The notes beneath the pieces are model-generated. The model was given only the letters and a program-made list of their open reading frames with translations. It searched no databases and had not been told where the DNA came from. 64,000 nt of DNA from NCBI GenBank assembly GCA_037367355.1, contig CM074700.1, forward strand, positions 558,001-622,000. Direction: 5' to 3'. The stretch is from Neoscytalidium dimidiatum. Lineage: Eukaryota > Ascomycota > Dothideomycetes > Botryosphaeriales > Botryosphaeriaceae. A program made the translations under genes and the position numbers. This document shows, piece after piece, positions 24,811 to 37,139 of the stretch (position 1 is its first letter; every line of letters begins with the position of its first letter).

Positions 24811-26205
24811 TGTTGTAGATGGTGAAGCGGTACCGACGTGGTCGTGTTGGTCTTCGGGTATCAATGGATCAATTGAATTTGAGAAACGGGTATCGAGGAA
24901 TGAAGAGGAAGTCTGGAGATGCAAAGCAGGGTAGAAGTCAATGAGCGGCATAAGTAGTCTCATCGGAAGGGATGTCGGCGGGTTTTTGTGACTGCATGCT
25001 CTACCGGTGTCGAGGAAGCCGTCCTCGACCCGGGACAAGGTACGTCATGGCGTGACAAAAGCTGCTCAAGAGCGTGAGAGTGACACGAAGCGGTGGAGTA
25101 TCAGGCATGGATGCCGGTCTGTGGAGAGGCTTCTGGTGTCCGTGGCGGCGCAGGGGAAACTGCCTCGGCACGGGGCGGATGCCTCGTCTCGTGTCACCTC
25201 TCGCATGGCTGTTAGCGGCGTCGTCGGGTAAGTTGAAGCCAGCGCACGATTCGTTGACCAACTGGGTGTGCTTCTCCCCTTCAAGCCAATCGAACAATCC
25301 TGCCAACCTGATCGGGAAAGTTTGACGTGAGAAGTAATTCAGAGCGCAGAGTGCAGTGGTTTCTCCGAAGCTGCATGTATGTCGCCTATATAGTGCACAG
25401 TGAAGTGAGTCGGTTGCTTCGACGGCAGCGTGCGTGCGTCTGCATACCGAGTGACATCAACCACCAACAAAATCACTTGAGCATGCTTACTGAATGCACT
25501 TCTCTCTTCATAGAAACACGCATTTTGGCAAGATGGCTGTCAAGCATAACATCCGACAGCGTCTGCGCCTCGACACGAGGACATGTTGGCTCAGGTGAGC
25601 CTTACGGGCCGGTCGCCAGATCCGCAACCGTTCAGGCCTTATTTCCCCGCAAATTCACCAAATGCGCACCTGGGGAACTGCGGGGAATAGCGGGAGCTAG
25701 GCAGGATACTGCTTGCCCCGCTCAGCCTCCAACCTCTCTATAGGGCAATTGCTCTCTGTCAACGTAAATGCTGCTCGCTTCTGTCAGCTTGTCCGATAGC
25801 GGCTGACGCAGCAAGCATTAGAGGAGGTCAAACACGGCTAGTCCGCACACCATCTCGGTCAAATCGCCATCGTATCACCGAGGCTTTTGAATGCTGCCAA
25901 CATGCCAGTTGCCGTCTGTCTACGCGATGAGTTGTGGCTGTAGCTGCCGTCTGGCCCTACCGTCGTCATGCGGCAGTGTCATTAATTTCTTGGAATGCTG
26001 ACCGACTATAACTGCCTCCTGTCTCTTTTCCCGGATTTTTGACCGTGAATGTGAAATTTTGGACCTGCTACATTGCATATCGCATGACCCTGCATCTGCT
26101 GTCATCTGCACTCTTATCTATCACTCTTCAGAATTTTCATCGGCCTCTCCATTCCACCTACTGTCCTCTGGACCTAAAGAATCAGCTTCAGAATCGACAG
26201 CGAAC
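24811..26205. promoter_or_regulatory. Divergent intergenic region between the SDR and MFS genes
   Basis: The two genes start 1.4 kb apart and point away from each other, so both promoters lie here. No reading frame in it is supported. Specific sites cannot be assigned. Confidence 0.45.
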
Positions 26206-27939
26206 ATGGACATCAAAGATGGAGACACTGAACATATCGAAGCTGTGTCTAGCCCCTCTTGCATCGACGAGATGAAACATGATCCAGAAATAGACTACTC
26301 CCCTGAAGAGGAGAAGAAGCTTGTCCGGAAAATAGATCTCTTCCTCTTACCGACCATCTGGCTCATGTATCTCCTGTCCTACATGGATCGGACAAAGTAT
26401 GTCTACCCACTATGCTAATCCCCTGTACGATCTACCTACTCACCATATGCCGAAAACAGTATCGGCAACGCCAAGATCGCCGGGATGATGGACGACTTGC
26501 ACCTCACCTCGAGCCAGTACTCGGTTGCCCTCGTAGTCTTTTTCGTATCATACGTAGTGTTCGAAGTGCCTTCAAACCTGGTCCTCTCCCGCAGCTGTCC
26601 CTCCATATTTCTACCCACAATTATGTTCCTATGGGGAGCATTGACGTGCTGTATGGCACTGATCAAAAACTACCAACAACTGGTCGCACTACGCTTCGTC
26701 GTTGGCATCTTCGAGGCGGGCTTCGCACCCGGAATCCTCCTGATATTGTCTTCATGGTACAAGAGGAACGAGCAGTCCAAACGATTCGGCATCTACATAT
26801 CCGCAGCTGTCTTATCTGGTGCTTTCGGCGGCATCCTTGCTGGTGCCATCACCGACGGATTGCAAGACGCACACGGGATAGCAGGCTGGAGATGGCTTTT
26901 CGTGCGTGCTCCATCGTCCCAGCATGTACTTATTCAAGCCTAACACAAAGGATCCAGATCGTCGAAGGCGCAGCTACTTGCGGATGGGCCCTCATATCCT
27001 CCTTCATCCTCCTCGACTTCCCAGACACAACCAAAAAACTCAGCCCGCGAGAGCGATCCCTCGCCGTGCACCGCCTAACCGCCGATAACGTAGCCGCGCG
27101 CACGACAGAAGACGAGCGCACCGGCTCCGGACAAGCGCTCCTCCAATCGATCCGCAACTGGCGGACATGGCTGATGGTCGTCGGATACATGGTAAAAAAA
27201 AAAAAAATCACAACCTACCCCTCCCTTCCCACTACCACGAACGAAGACTAACCTCCCCGATCACCACCAACCAGGTCATCGTCGGCTCGTCAACCCTCTC
27301 CTACTTCTACCCGACGCTGGTGGCCGGGCTGGGCTACACGTCGCACATGGCGCAGTACATGGTGGTGCCGATCTACGCCGTCGCCTTCGTCGCCGTCGGC
27401 ACGTCCGCCTACCTGCTCGACCGGCACCCGACCCTGCGCGGCCTGGCCATCGCAGCCTGGCTGGCGCTCTCGACCGCGACCTCGGTCGCCGTGACCATCA
27501 CGACCAACTTCACCGCGCGCTACGTGCTGCTAATCGTATGTCGTCATCGTCCTCCCTTCCTCCTCCTCCTCCTCCTCCTCCTCCTCCTCCTCCTCCTCCT
27601 CCTCCCTTCTTCCCCAGAAGCAAAACCCTCCTTGCAAGACGGCTTCGCCTAACGCACGCACCTCCGCTCCAGTTCATGGCGTCCGGGCTCTGGGCGTCCA
27701 ACGGGCTGGCGCTGTCGTACGCCTCGTCCACCTTCGCCCGCCAGCCGCAGGCCGTGCGCGGCGTGTCGCTCGCGCTCGTCAACGCGCTCGGCAACCTGGC
27801 CCAGATCTACGGCGCGTACCTCTTCCCGTCGCGCGACGCGCCGCGGTACGCGCTCGGGTTCGGCGTCATCAGCGCCATGTGCGGCGTCGGCGTGGGCGTG
27901 TACGTGGTCGCGCACGTGGTCGTGCGGCGGTGGCCGTGA
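26206..27939 (+). CDS. MFS transporter, Dal5/anion:cation symporter type
   Basis: Five exons (26206-26396, 26460-26901, 26958-27191, 27275-27535, 27673-27939) encode 464 residues. After an acidic cytoplasmic N-terminus comes KIDLFLLPTIWLMYLLSYMD followed by RTNIGNAK, rebuilt across intron 1; this is the TM1-loop signature of the ACS/allantoate permease subfamily. Further hydrophobic segments fit about 11-12 helices, with the FVVGIFEAGFAPGI motif in TM4 and a WRWLF motif before intron 2. Relatives carry organic anions such as allantoate, nicotinate, tartrate or vitamins across the plasma membrane with protons; the cargo here is unknown. The C-terminus ends soon after the last helix (VVAHVVVRRWP), shorter than many relatives. 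Intron 4 contains a CTC repeat and intron 3 an A-run. It starts opposite the SDR gene. Confidence 0.87.
27558..27605. repeat. CTC trinucleotide microsatellite in MFS intron 4
   Basis: About sixteen CTC units form a pure pyrimidine tract within intron 4 (27536-27672) of the MFS gene, upstream of its acceptor, so it may act as an extended polypyrimidine tract. Confidence 0.85.
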
Positions 27940-28882
27940 GGCCGAGACCGAGACGGAGATGAGCAGAGAGACTGAGAAAGAGAGAGAGAGGGGTAGGGAA
28001 AATGGATTGAGATGGAAGGAATGGCGCGTTGGGAGGTTTTCTGGTGGCGAGGAAGCTGGGAGAATGATGAGTCAGCGAACGGAGAGGATGAGGGTCCAAT
28101 TAGGTGGAGATGGGAAATGGAGGTGATTGGATTGGATGGGAGATGGCGAAATGAGGACAGATATCCGAGATCCTTAAATAGGGGCTGTTGGCAAAGAACC
28201 GAAAGGTGGATAGGAAGGCAGCCAGAGAAAGCGAGTTGTGCGGATGGAAGCGGCTCCGGTATTACCTTCACCTCAACGAGGGGGTTGTCGATATCGAGCG
28301 TTAAAGGGGGCGATGAGGCAATCTCCTGCATCGAAAAGAAACGGAAAGTCATAAACTCATTACGCTCGTGTCAGCCATCATTATAAAGGGGATGGTTGGG
28401 AAAAAGTGGAATTGCCCGATCAAGTCGCCGTTAGGAAACCGCCGCAACACATCGTCAGCCCGCGAGCCGGGCCCCTCGGAAAGTTGGTTGCTGATAAAGA
28501 TAGCTCAGACTAGACTATTTTCCGTCCAAGACAGCGGTGGACTCCGAAACTCCGTAGTCACTAGATCGAATTTCAGGTGTAAAGAGAAGGAAAAGGGCAG
28601 GATTGTGCAAATGCCATACGTTCGTTTTTGGGAAACTGGAGTATACTCCGACTACACAATTTTGCTCAGCATTCCGCGCTAAATGCCGCACCAGCTCGGC
28701 ACTCACCAACCTTAGTCTCCATCATCTGCCGGCATGATCAAACCCATTGCCATACTTTCCCCACATTCCGAGCTCTGTGTCTCGGATTTTCCGATCATAT
28801 TACTCACTGATGTGGCCACAGGCCACTTAGCGATCAATTAGCCGACTACAGGTCCAGTAACTAGCAATCCATCAACGGAGGC
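27940..28882. other. Convergent intergenic region, MFS and DAK 3' ends
   Basis: About 0.94 kb between two convergent genes, purine-rich on the plus strand just after the MFS stop (GAGAGAGAGAG at ~27980). It holds the 3' untranslated regions. No gene is supported. Confidence 0.5.
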
Positions 28883-30936
28883 CTAAGCCCATTCACCACC
28901 TACGACCAAACCCTTCAGGAAGATCGCAACAGCATACGCCCCAGGATCCGGTGGCAGCGCGTCCCCTTCCTTGACCTCACCCACATACGTCGCCCTCCCA
29001 AACCTTGGCTTCATCCCAGCCGTCTTCTTCGCGCCCTCCTCGGCTGCCTTCAATGCCTCCCCGACATCTCTCTTCTCCCTCAACGTCTCACACCACGGGA
29101 TGAGCGTATCCATCACCGTCCGATCTCCGACCCGCGCTCCCGTGTACGCCTTCAACGCGTCCACAGCCTGACCCGCCGCATCTCCAATCGACGTCACATC
29201 AAGCTTGAAGGAAGAGTCAGAGGCTGCGGCGCGTTGAAGATTGCCGGCGAAGGCAGTAAGCAGGATGGAAAGAATGGCGCCGAGGGAGCCGCCCATGTTT
29301 TCGAGAGTGCTGTTGATGGAAGCGAGGCAGTCGAAGAGGGAAGGTGCTTTGGTGATGAATGGCGCACCCTTGATAGACGCGAGGAGCGCGTTACACACAC
29401 CGGCCACGGCTTCGCCACAATCGCCGTCGCCCATTTGGATGTCGTATTTGGTAATGGCGGGCTCGGCTGCAAGCGCAGCATTGCAGGCGGCAGTAAGGGC
29501 GAGAAGAAGGGAAGGTGGCGCTGATCACGTCAGTGCAAATGATCCAAAACGTTTCAGGATAGACTTCAGTGGCTGGGTTCGGGAAGAGTGTGGATATACT
29601 GGGATGATGAGGTGAGTGTATACCTTCGGGCCCCCTGACATCAGTGTTGCCCTTTTCAGCCTCTGCTCGTGCCTTTTCTCGCCGTTCCGCAGACTCTTTA
29701 GACGACTCAACGGGCTGCCCGTAACCACTCCGCGGCCATGCTGGAGCGGAGGTCGGTGCGTCCAGAAGGCGAAGAAGTTCGGATACAGGCCGATTGACGG
29801 CGCTCGCAACATTCGACAAATTGCCGAGGGTCAAGGAAAAGCCGGGCCCATTGAGGGAAGTCTCGAACATGCCAGAATAAATACGGCACGGCTTGACCTT
29901 CCAGTCTTGCTCTGCGCAAATTTTCAGAATGTGATCCATTAGGGTCCGCAAAGAACTTACCCAACTGTTCGAGCGCAATTTGCGTGAGAGCTTCCAGCTC
30001 AAGATTCGAAAGACCACCAAAATTGTTGACCAGAAGAGCAATGTCGTCGTTCGGATCAAACTTGACAAACGCACGATCTGAGTCATTATGGTCCAGAACG
30101 TACAGAAGCATTTCCTTTATTAGATCTTGTGGTGACGGCATCGGCGAGATCTTCCGCAGACCCTGTTGAACGGAGAAAAGTTAGTGAGCTCGTAATCATC
30201 CCCTGCGGAAAAACCCTACCGGTTCATTGTGGATACCCATGCCCAGCACGCATGCATCATGGTCGATAGTTTCGTGGTGCGTCCGACCCGGGATGTGGCA
30301 GTGGTCTAGACTCGTACCGATTGTAGCCAGTTGCGCATTAACTTCGGTGCCGAGCTTCCAGCATTCCTCGAAGCTCCAAGAATCGTGCGCGGCTGCGCCC
30401 AGGAGTTTGAGTACTTTACACCTTTTAGTCCGACATCCGACAGACATTTCCGTTCAACGCTCACCCAGCACATTTCCGGCGAGACCTCTACGGCCTAGAA
30501 GCTCAGATTTCTTTCTCCCCAGGGCAACATCATCCGTCAACGGGATCTGGGCGATCTTCTGGCCCGTGGCATGGGCTTTTTCTCTGGCCAGGCCGAAGTG
30601 CAGCCTGTCTCCCGTGTAATTCGTAATGCACAAAATCACGCCGGAGTCGGATGGTACATTCCTGATGGCCGCCATGACCTGCTTGGTGGACGGGCTGGCA
30701 AAGACCTCTCCGGCCACAGAAGCCGTAAGCATGCCGTCTCCCACATAGCCTGCCCATGCCGGCTCGTGACCACTTCCACCCCCGGATATTATTGTGACCT
30801 TGGAAGGAGGATGGGTTTTCGAGAAGACGACGCGGTTCGCTTCATCGTGCTCGAGGTGCGGGTTGCGGGCGACGATTGAGTTCAATGCGCGCACGACGAC
30901 ACCAATGGTGTCGGGGAAGAAGTGTTTGGTAGACAT
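28883..30936 (-). CDS. DAK1: Dihydroxyacetone (glycerone) kinase
   Basis: Five exons on the minus strand (30936-30465, 30413-30220, 30162-29961, 29911-29624, 29520-28883) with introns of 51, 57, 49 and 103 bp give 597 residues, the usual length of eukaryotic Dak. The N-terminal DhaK half has the glycine-rich ISGGGSGHEPAWAG substrate loop and TGDRLHFG. Its LDHCHIPG segment near ~197 carries the His that bonds covalently to dihydroxyacetone. The C-terminal DhaL half has MGDGDCGE, the Asp cluster that binds Mg-ATP, and a NMGGSLGAI loop. The enzyme phosphorylates dihydroxyacetone and glyceraldehyde with ATP in the cytosol, serving glycerol catabolism and detoxification. The first acceptor (after GTAAAG) was chosen because it yields NVLVLKLLGAAA. 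It is divergent from the Zn2Cys6 factor; the gene symbol is by family. Confidence 0.94.
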
Positions 30937-32025
30937 GGCGGTGGCGGCACAGGGACGTAAGGGTTCCGAAGTCGGCGCGGGTAACGTAGAGCTGTTCCCG
31001 TGAGTCTATGCTCCCCGACGAAGAATATCAGACGTTTGCTCAGCGGAAAAGGCGCGGATGAGACAGAGGTGGACGAGACGATAAGGCTGCAAAGTACTGA
31101 TGCGAGCGCGTGCGAAGGCTGGCGAATTGGGAGGCATTGTGGAAGCTTTTCCGCCAGCCCCGCAGAGGATGCAGCGGGGTTGAGGGGCGAGAGCAGGTCT
31201 GCCGGAAGAGCTAGATTGGGAGGCGAGGAGGAGGTAAAGCTAGCGGCATGCCGGAAAGGGCAAGCCGTGAGAGAGCTACAGCCACACAACACTCCACGGT
31301 TGGCACGGGCCGATAGAAGCTTTGAGCGAAATGCGGGGAAAGAGATCTGGAGCGCGGAGTGCAGCAGGCCACGTCAGGCGATTTTACGCGCCGCCGATGC
31401 CCACGACCTCTAGAGAACGCATTGGAGCCAGCCTGAGCTGCGGTTACTGCGGCTCTGGGGGCTGTTTAGCGCAGCTTTTGCTTCATTGGGCAGCCTGGAC
31501 GCGCGTGAGGTCCAAAATGTCAGTCCAGCATGGACGAGGAGATGCCATTGCCAGGAACGTGATTAGCTTTCAGCAAGGCAGTGCATTATCCGACGCAACC
31601 CGACAGCTTTTTGCCTGGGTTGTCTTCGAAATGGCAGAATGATAGGAAAAGATCGAATGGCCGGCAGGGGAGCCACGGCGAGATATCTCGACCGCACAAT
31701 TAACCCGCAACCCGCAAACTGCAACCAACCAGTGGTGTTTGGAAGTGCTCCATATAGTGACAGCTGTAGAGGCGCATTCGACAGAGCGGTAGATCGTGCA
31801 GCTACGGGAGCAATCCGTACCTGGCTGAGTATTGCACGAGACGGCAGCTGAGTTAACCAGCACCTGCGCTAACCTGGCCGTAGCCGTGACCGCTCCACCG
31901 CTCGCAGGCTGCTGGCCGCTGGCCGCTGGCGGGCACCGAAGTGCGCAGATAAGGACGCTGGGCTCATTGGGTTGCGGACAGAGGCCGAGCGGGTCCAAGG
32001 GTTGATCTAGACAGAGAGAGAGAAA

Positions 32026-32048
32026 GTGTGTGTGTGTGTGTGTGTGTG
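32026..32048. repeat. GT dinucleotide microsatellite
   Basis: About eleven GT units directly follow a GA-rich stretch (ACAGAGAGAGAGAAA) upstream of the Zn2Cys6 gene. Confidence 0.85.
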
Positions 32049-32096
32049 CTGACTGGCGGTTAGCGAGTGGTATTGGTACGGGGGGAGGGGCGGAGA

Positions 32097-32111
32097 GGGG
32101 GGGGGGGGGGG
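32097..32111. repeat. Poly-G run
   Basis: A run of about 15 G residues, about 230 bp upstream of the Zn2Cys6 start codon. Exact length is prone to sequencing error. Confidence 0.7.
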
Positions 32112-32342
32112 CAGCAAAATCGAAAAGTACGGCCAGGTAGTCGTGCAGGGGGCACTTGGCAGCAGCCCTGCTTCCGTCGACGCCGACTCGAGGCCGGCAG
32201 GGCAGCAATTTTCTACCGGTAGCGGTCTAACCATCGCCGCCGCCGTCCGCGACGGGTGCCCGTCTGCGCATCCTCCCCGCCCCATTTTGCCCCGAGCCCT
32301 CGAGTAACGTGGCGTATGGCCTGATGTGCAAGCCTCGAAACG

Positions 32343-34971
32343 ATGCTTGCGACACCATCGAACACTGGCAATCCCCCTTCAGAGCAGCAGCAGCAGCTGC
32401 TGCTGCCGCCGCTGCCGCCGCCACAGCCCAGTGCGCCCAAGCGCAAGCCGCGCAAACCTCGCGGTCGGGGGTTGCGCACGACAACTGGCTGGTGAGTGCG
32501 CCGTCTTCCGTCCCTCGCCCTCGCGCTCCGTCAGCCGAGACAGGCCACAGGCCACAGGCGCCATCGTCGATGGACTAAGCGTCGGGTCGCACACAAGCCG
32601 ACTGTGCTGACTGTGCAGTGCCGTTTGCCGCGCCCGCCATATGAAATGCGATGAGGTCAAGCCGATCTGTGGGCCCTGTTCCAAGGGCAACCGCCCTTGC
32701 GTATACAACACGCCCGCCAAGGTAACCTGCCCTCCCCAACCCTTCAGCCGCAGTGCCCTGCATTCCACCAGCGAGCCCTGTAGGGCTGAGCCCACCCAAG
32801 CCCACAGAGCCGCCCGCCCCAGCAGTCCTGCCCTTTCGCCTCACAGCTCCCAACTCCCGGCTCCCAGCTACCAGCTCCCCGGTGACCACCTTGTCGCGTC
32901 CCCCCCCCCCAAGTCCCAGTCCTCGTCCCATACTCACTCCAGCAGACCTCATCCGCACCCCAACCTCAGGCCGGCGCTTCGTCCTCGCGCAGCGCCCAAC
33001 CCCCTCCCCCGCAACTATCTCTCGAACAGCAACAGCTACAGCAACAGCAACAGCAGCAGTTACACCACCATCACCATGTTCAGTCCCAGCAGCCTCAACA
33101 GATCGCTCAGCAGGCGGCGGCTCAGCAATTCCGGCTGCCTTCGCTACAGCCGGTCTCGCAGCAGCCAGCCGACTTGGCAAGGCAGCAGCAGCAGCAGCAG
33201 CAGCAGGGTCCAGGTAGAAGTTCGCTCGCCGCGTCGGCACAGGTCCGATGGGGCCCGTCTGTAGAGGCTCCCGCGCTACCGGGAGGCGTCCAAGAGGTCC
33301 AGCCGCCTGGCGAGGGCCCTGCGGCCGTGCAGCAGCATGTATCCCCGTCCCTGCCATGGACCGGCCCTCACGAGGACACCATGAGCCCCCAAAGCACGCT
33401 GAGCTCCAATCCCTATCCCGCTGAGATAGCTCCTCTGCGCTGGTTCGGTCTTCTGGCCGACGACGCAGACAATCTTAACCCTGTAGAGTTCAACCCAGAG
33501 AATCTCGGTCATCGCTCCCATGTTACCGACGAGTCAAGCTTTAACAGCCTCCGTGCTGCCAGCTTCTCCACCCAGGGCTTCCACAGCCCTTCCGTTTCCG
33601 GGGGCACTCCCGTCACCACATTTCCGCCCCGGCTCTCCTCTACCCCAGCGCCGCCACCGGACGTTCCGGTAAATGCTGCCGAGCGCAAATACTGGCAGAG
33701 CGCCGTGAACTTGCGGGACGACGAAATCCCCATCTTCAGGCATTTTGTCGACAACCTCAGCTTCTGGCTGGACTTGTACGACCCGCTCAAGCACTTCTCC
33801 TCGTTCGTTCCACAGCTGGCCATGAACAACGAGGGTCTCATGAAGGCCATCCTGGCCCTGTCATCCCGCCATCTGTCTATCAAACCAGGCAACAACGGCG
33901 AGACGACGGATCGCACTGCGGCCGTCCAGTACTACTCGGAGACGTTGCAGTATCTTCAAGGAGCCATGCGCTACGAGTCCTTCAACCGCAGCCTTGAGCT
34001 GCTCGCCACTGCTCTAATTGTTTCCAAGTATGAGATGATTGATGGCGCCGGGAGCGGCTGGGAGCGCCACCTGAAAGGAGTCTTCTGGATTCAACGGTCG
34101 CAAGACATCAACGGGCAGTCTGGCGGCCTGAAGCAAGCAGTGTGGTGGAGCTGGCTGCGGCAAGATGTGTGGGCAGCCTTCCGTGAGCGGAGGCGCTGCT
34201 TCAGCTTCTATCAGCCCACACGCCCGTATTCGCACATGGATCAGTATGACATTGCAACGCGAGCTGTGTTCCTGCTCGCCCAGGCCGTTAATTATGCGTC
34301 GGAGGAGGAAACAAAGATGGGAGAGGTGAACTTACAGTTGCGGATCGAGCGGGCGGACACGCTTTTCAGCATGCTAGAAGAGTGGCGCATGAACTTGACC
34401 GTGCACTTCAACCCGCTGCCCATGACCAGCGCGGAGACTGAGAATAGCCGCCCATTCAAGCCTATTTGGATCAACCCACCTGGTTTTGGTACGTGAAACT
34501 TTTGAACACACACATATGATACCAGCCCTCAAGCACGAAATTCTTCCCGACCCATTTCCCATTCTTTACCACACTGCGCAACGGAGCCCTCTCTTCTCTC
34601 CGCAACCCGGAGAATAGTGATCAGCACTAACTCAAAACGCAGCCGCCGCGGTTCAGATGCACAACTTCGCCCGCATCCTCCTTTTGGTGCACCAGCCGGC
34701 CGTCGGTGGGTATCGAGAGTATCTTGCGCGTGACAAGGACCTAAACACGGCCATCGACACGATTGTCGGCCTGGCGTTGACCATCGACTATGAACCAGCC
34801 GAAGTAGTGTCCACGCAGTGCCTGTTCGCGGCGGGGCTCTACGCAAATGAGCTCTCCAAGCGGGAGAAGATTTGCGAGCTCATCGAAAAGCACCAGCGCA
34901 GCACCGGCTGGCCGGTGCAAAGCCTTGCCGACGAGTTGAGGACGGAGTGGGCGAGGACGAGGCCACCATGA
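32343..34971 (+). CDS. Zn(II)2Cys6 fungal transcription factor with polyglutamine tract
   Basis: Four exons (32343-32491, 32619-32721, about 32970-34488, 34643-34971) give about 699 residues. Intron 1 splits the first zinc Cys; joining rebuilds CAVCRARHMKC then CGPC and C, the exact CX2CX6CX6CX2CX6C spacing of a binuclear zinc cluster at ~50-77. A basic KRKPRKPRGRG segment precedes it. Exon 3 opens with a Gln/His-rich region containing LEQQQL, a five-His run and a CAG-encoded Q8 tract at ~33183-33206. The fungal TF-specific middle homology region follows (LNFV-type helices, YYSETLQYLQGAMRYESFN, GWERHLKGVFWIQ). Such factors bind CGG half-sites as dimers in the nucleus. The acceptor of intron 2 could also be at 32942, adding nine residues. 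The start ATG is the first in frame. Target genes are unknown; DAK is the divergent neighbour. Confidence 0.88.
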
Positions 34972-36649
34972 CAACGCTCCCCTCCAACCGGTCTCTTTTA
35001 GGACTCACGATGTCCGGCTGCGGAAGTAGACGTTCGTGCCGCGAGTCGGGGTGCCTCTCAGAAGGCTCTCGCATCCCTGCATCCGGGATTCGGCCGCTCG
35101 GACGACACGGCTGCCCCAGGCGTCAAAGCGTGGCGGCTCTCGCGGCTGGGGGAAGTACGTTGCCCGCAGGCCGGTCGACAAGGCGATTCGACGAATGCAT
35201 GCTTCGCTGGAGATGTGTTCAGCCTCCATTCAAATCATGTCGCTCAGGCGCAACGAATATTCCATAGGGACTTGCTTGGAGTAAGTAGGGCACAGGCCTA
35301 CTCGATGGAATTGAGAACGAGAGCACAAGGGACGGAACGGATACCGGAGAGGAACTCGCTTGATGGGTGGAATGCAGTGCACATTAGTATCAGCGACTTT
35401 CGTTCCGCATCGGGAGGGAAGAGGCGCCAAAGCCCGCAGGCGTGCGGTCGGAAACGCGGAGCAAGCAAGTTGTGGGGAATGGAAGAATTCCGCCTGGCTC
35501 AGGTGATTCTTGCGTCAGGGATGAACCTCATGATCTACAGAAGAACTCGTGTCGCTAAGGACATACAAGAGGATCTGCACAGCCGGCTTCCTGTTCCTCA
35601 AGAGATGGTGATTGTTCACGGTGCCCGTCGGAGGCCGCGGGGCGGTAAGTACCATCGGTATGCGTGCCCGGCGGCCAGCCGTCACTCATCACGCACCACC
35701 CCCGGCCAGAAGACCGTGCCGCGTCGGCGGCGCAGGCGCCTCATCCCCGTTCTGCATGGAGCGCACGGGGAAGAGACCAGTGGACCCGGAGACCTGGGGA
35801 AATAGTTAGACGATCAGCGGGAAGCAACGTGGCGATGGCACGCCTTGTTACTCATCAGATCGAGACGCAGAGCGATGGATGACGGTTGCATGAGCGAGTC
35901 GCGGACTTCTGCCCGTGACCAGGAAACCGGGAAAATCAGCTCACTTTTGTTTGCTTTCCGTTTTTCACTCATGGTATCGGATTCTTCGGAGAGGATTGTC
36001 GTGCTTCTTGCCAAAGCTTGGCTTTCCACCTTCTCGTCTGCGGTGCGCTCTTCAAAGTTCCTCGGCTTTCTGTGCTCTGCTCAAGAACACAGTAGACCTT
36101 GCAACGAAGCCATGGCCTACCCCAGCACCAACCCACGTGGAGACGGCTATTAAATACCGCAGGGCCTAACCTCGCATTGCTTCCCGCTTAACGTTTTCCT
36201 GATTGAAGCTATCATGCTGCTAAGGTAGTTTTTTTTTTTTTTTCCTATTCTCATCTGCTTTGTTCTTCCATACTGGGAAGGAGTTTCCCGAAGTCGTCGC
36301 GTTGGGCGCTCCGACTTATTTTGCGTTACTCCGACGGCATTGTCGCCCCGAGGTTTAGAATTTCTGTCTTTTTGTCTTTCCTTTTTCGCGCGCTTTCTTT
36401 TCAATGTTGAGGTTGGGCACGTGAGAGAAGAGATACAAAGCTTAATTGTGGAATTCGTAACCTCTGTCTCTTTGAGCCTCGTGCGGATGTATGGCTAACA
36501 GTGTTCTGCCCACTCGCGTCGAGGATTTTCTGTCTTACTTCAGGGAGACGGATAGCTTGCTCCTCATTGGTTTCCTGCTGCATTTAATCACGTGCGTTCC
36601 TCGTAGAGAGGCAAATCGCGCTTTCATCCTCGCAATAGAGAAGGTTCTG
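34972..36649. other. Intergenic region, no supported gene
   Basis: A 196-codon open frame at 35215-35805 plus lacks an ATG start, motifs and splice sites, and others are shorter. A T run lies at about 36228-36243. Nothing else is recognised. Confidence 0.45.
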
Positions 36650-37139
36650 TCAGCCTCTCACCACCATGTAGACCTCCATCCTTTGAACCTTCGCTCCCAG
36701 ATTCGACTGGTCAGACAAGCTCCTCGTGAACTCTACCCAATTCCATTCCGCGATCTCCTCCAGTTGCGGATGGGAAGAAAAATGACGAGACAAAATAAGA
36801 TCTAACCCTTCACCGAACCTCCCCGCTATCTTCGGCATGCACACCTCTCTCCCTTCCTCTCCATCGTCTTCCTTGCCCTCTTCTTTCCCACCTGCTCCTC
36901 CTCCCCCTCCTCCTCGAACATCCCGTCTTTCACCACCACGCCGTCGCTCGTCCATCACGTCTTACTCCCATTAGTCCCACTTACGGCTCTACACGCCCCT
37001 CCACCCTCTCCGGATACCAGCAGCTCCATCCCACGTGCTTCAATCCCGACCACAACTCCCAGCCGCCGCCACCGCCGCCGCCGCTGCCGCCGACAGGCTG
37101 CGCATCGACGTGAACCATGCCCATACACGTGGTGCACAT
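36650..37139 (-). CDS. Possible small Gly-rich protein of unknown function
   Basis: Two exons on the minus strand (37139-36985 and 36926-36650) join in phase across a 58-bp intron with a perfect GTAAGT donor and an AAAG acceptor, giving 143 residues. The N-terminus MCTTCMGMVHVDAQP has a CxxC motif. A Gly run, a Trp-containing segment (GWELWSGLKHVGWSCW) and a Gly/Lys/Glu-rich stretch follow. The C-terminal ~60 residues (from PKIAGRFGEGLDLILSRHF) look more structured. No family is recognised. The strong donor immediately before an in-frame stop, and the typical intron size, are the main support. The acceptor lacks a pyrimidine tract. Confidence 0.35.

Larger units (their letters stand above)
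30937..32342. promoter_or_regulatory. Divergent region between DAK and the Zn2Cys6 factor
   Basis: A 1.4-kb region between divergent start codons, so it carries both promoters. It includes a TG dinucleotide repeat and a G run near 32.0-32.1 kb. Open frames in it (31570-32208 minus, for example) run through these repeats and are not supported. Whether the factor regulates the kinase cannot be told from sequence. Confidence 0.45.

Noticed and set aside
35215..35805. 196-codon plus-strand frame
   Set aside because: Begins at GTG rather than ATG, has no motif and no splice sites, and ends in Arg-rich GC-driven sequence.
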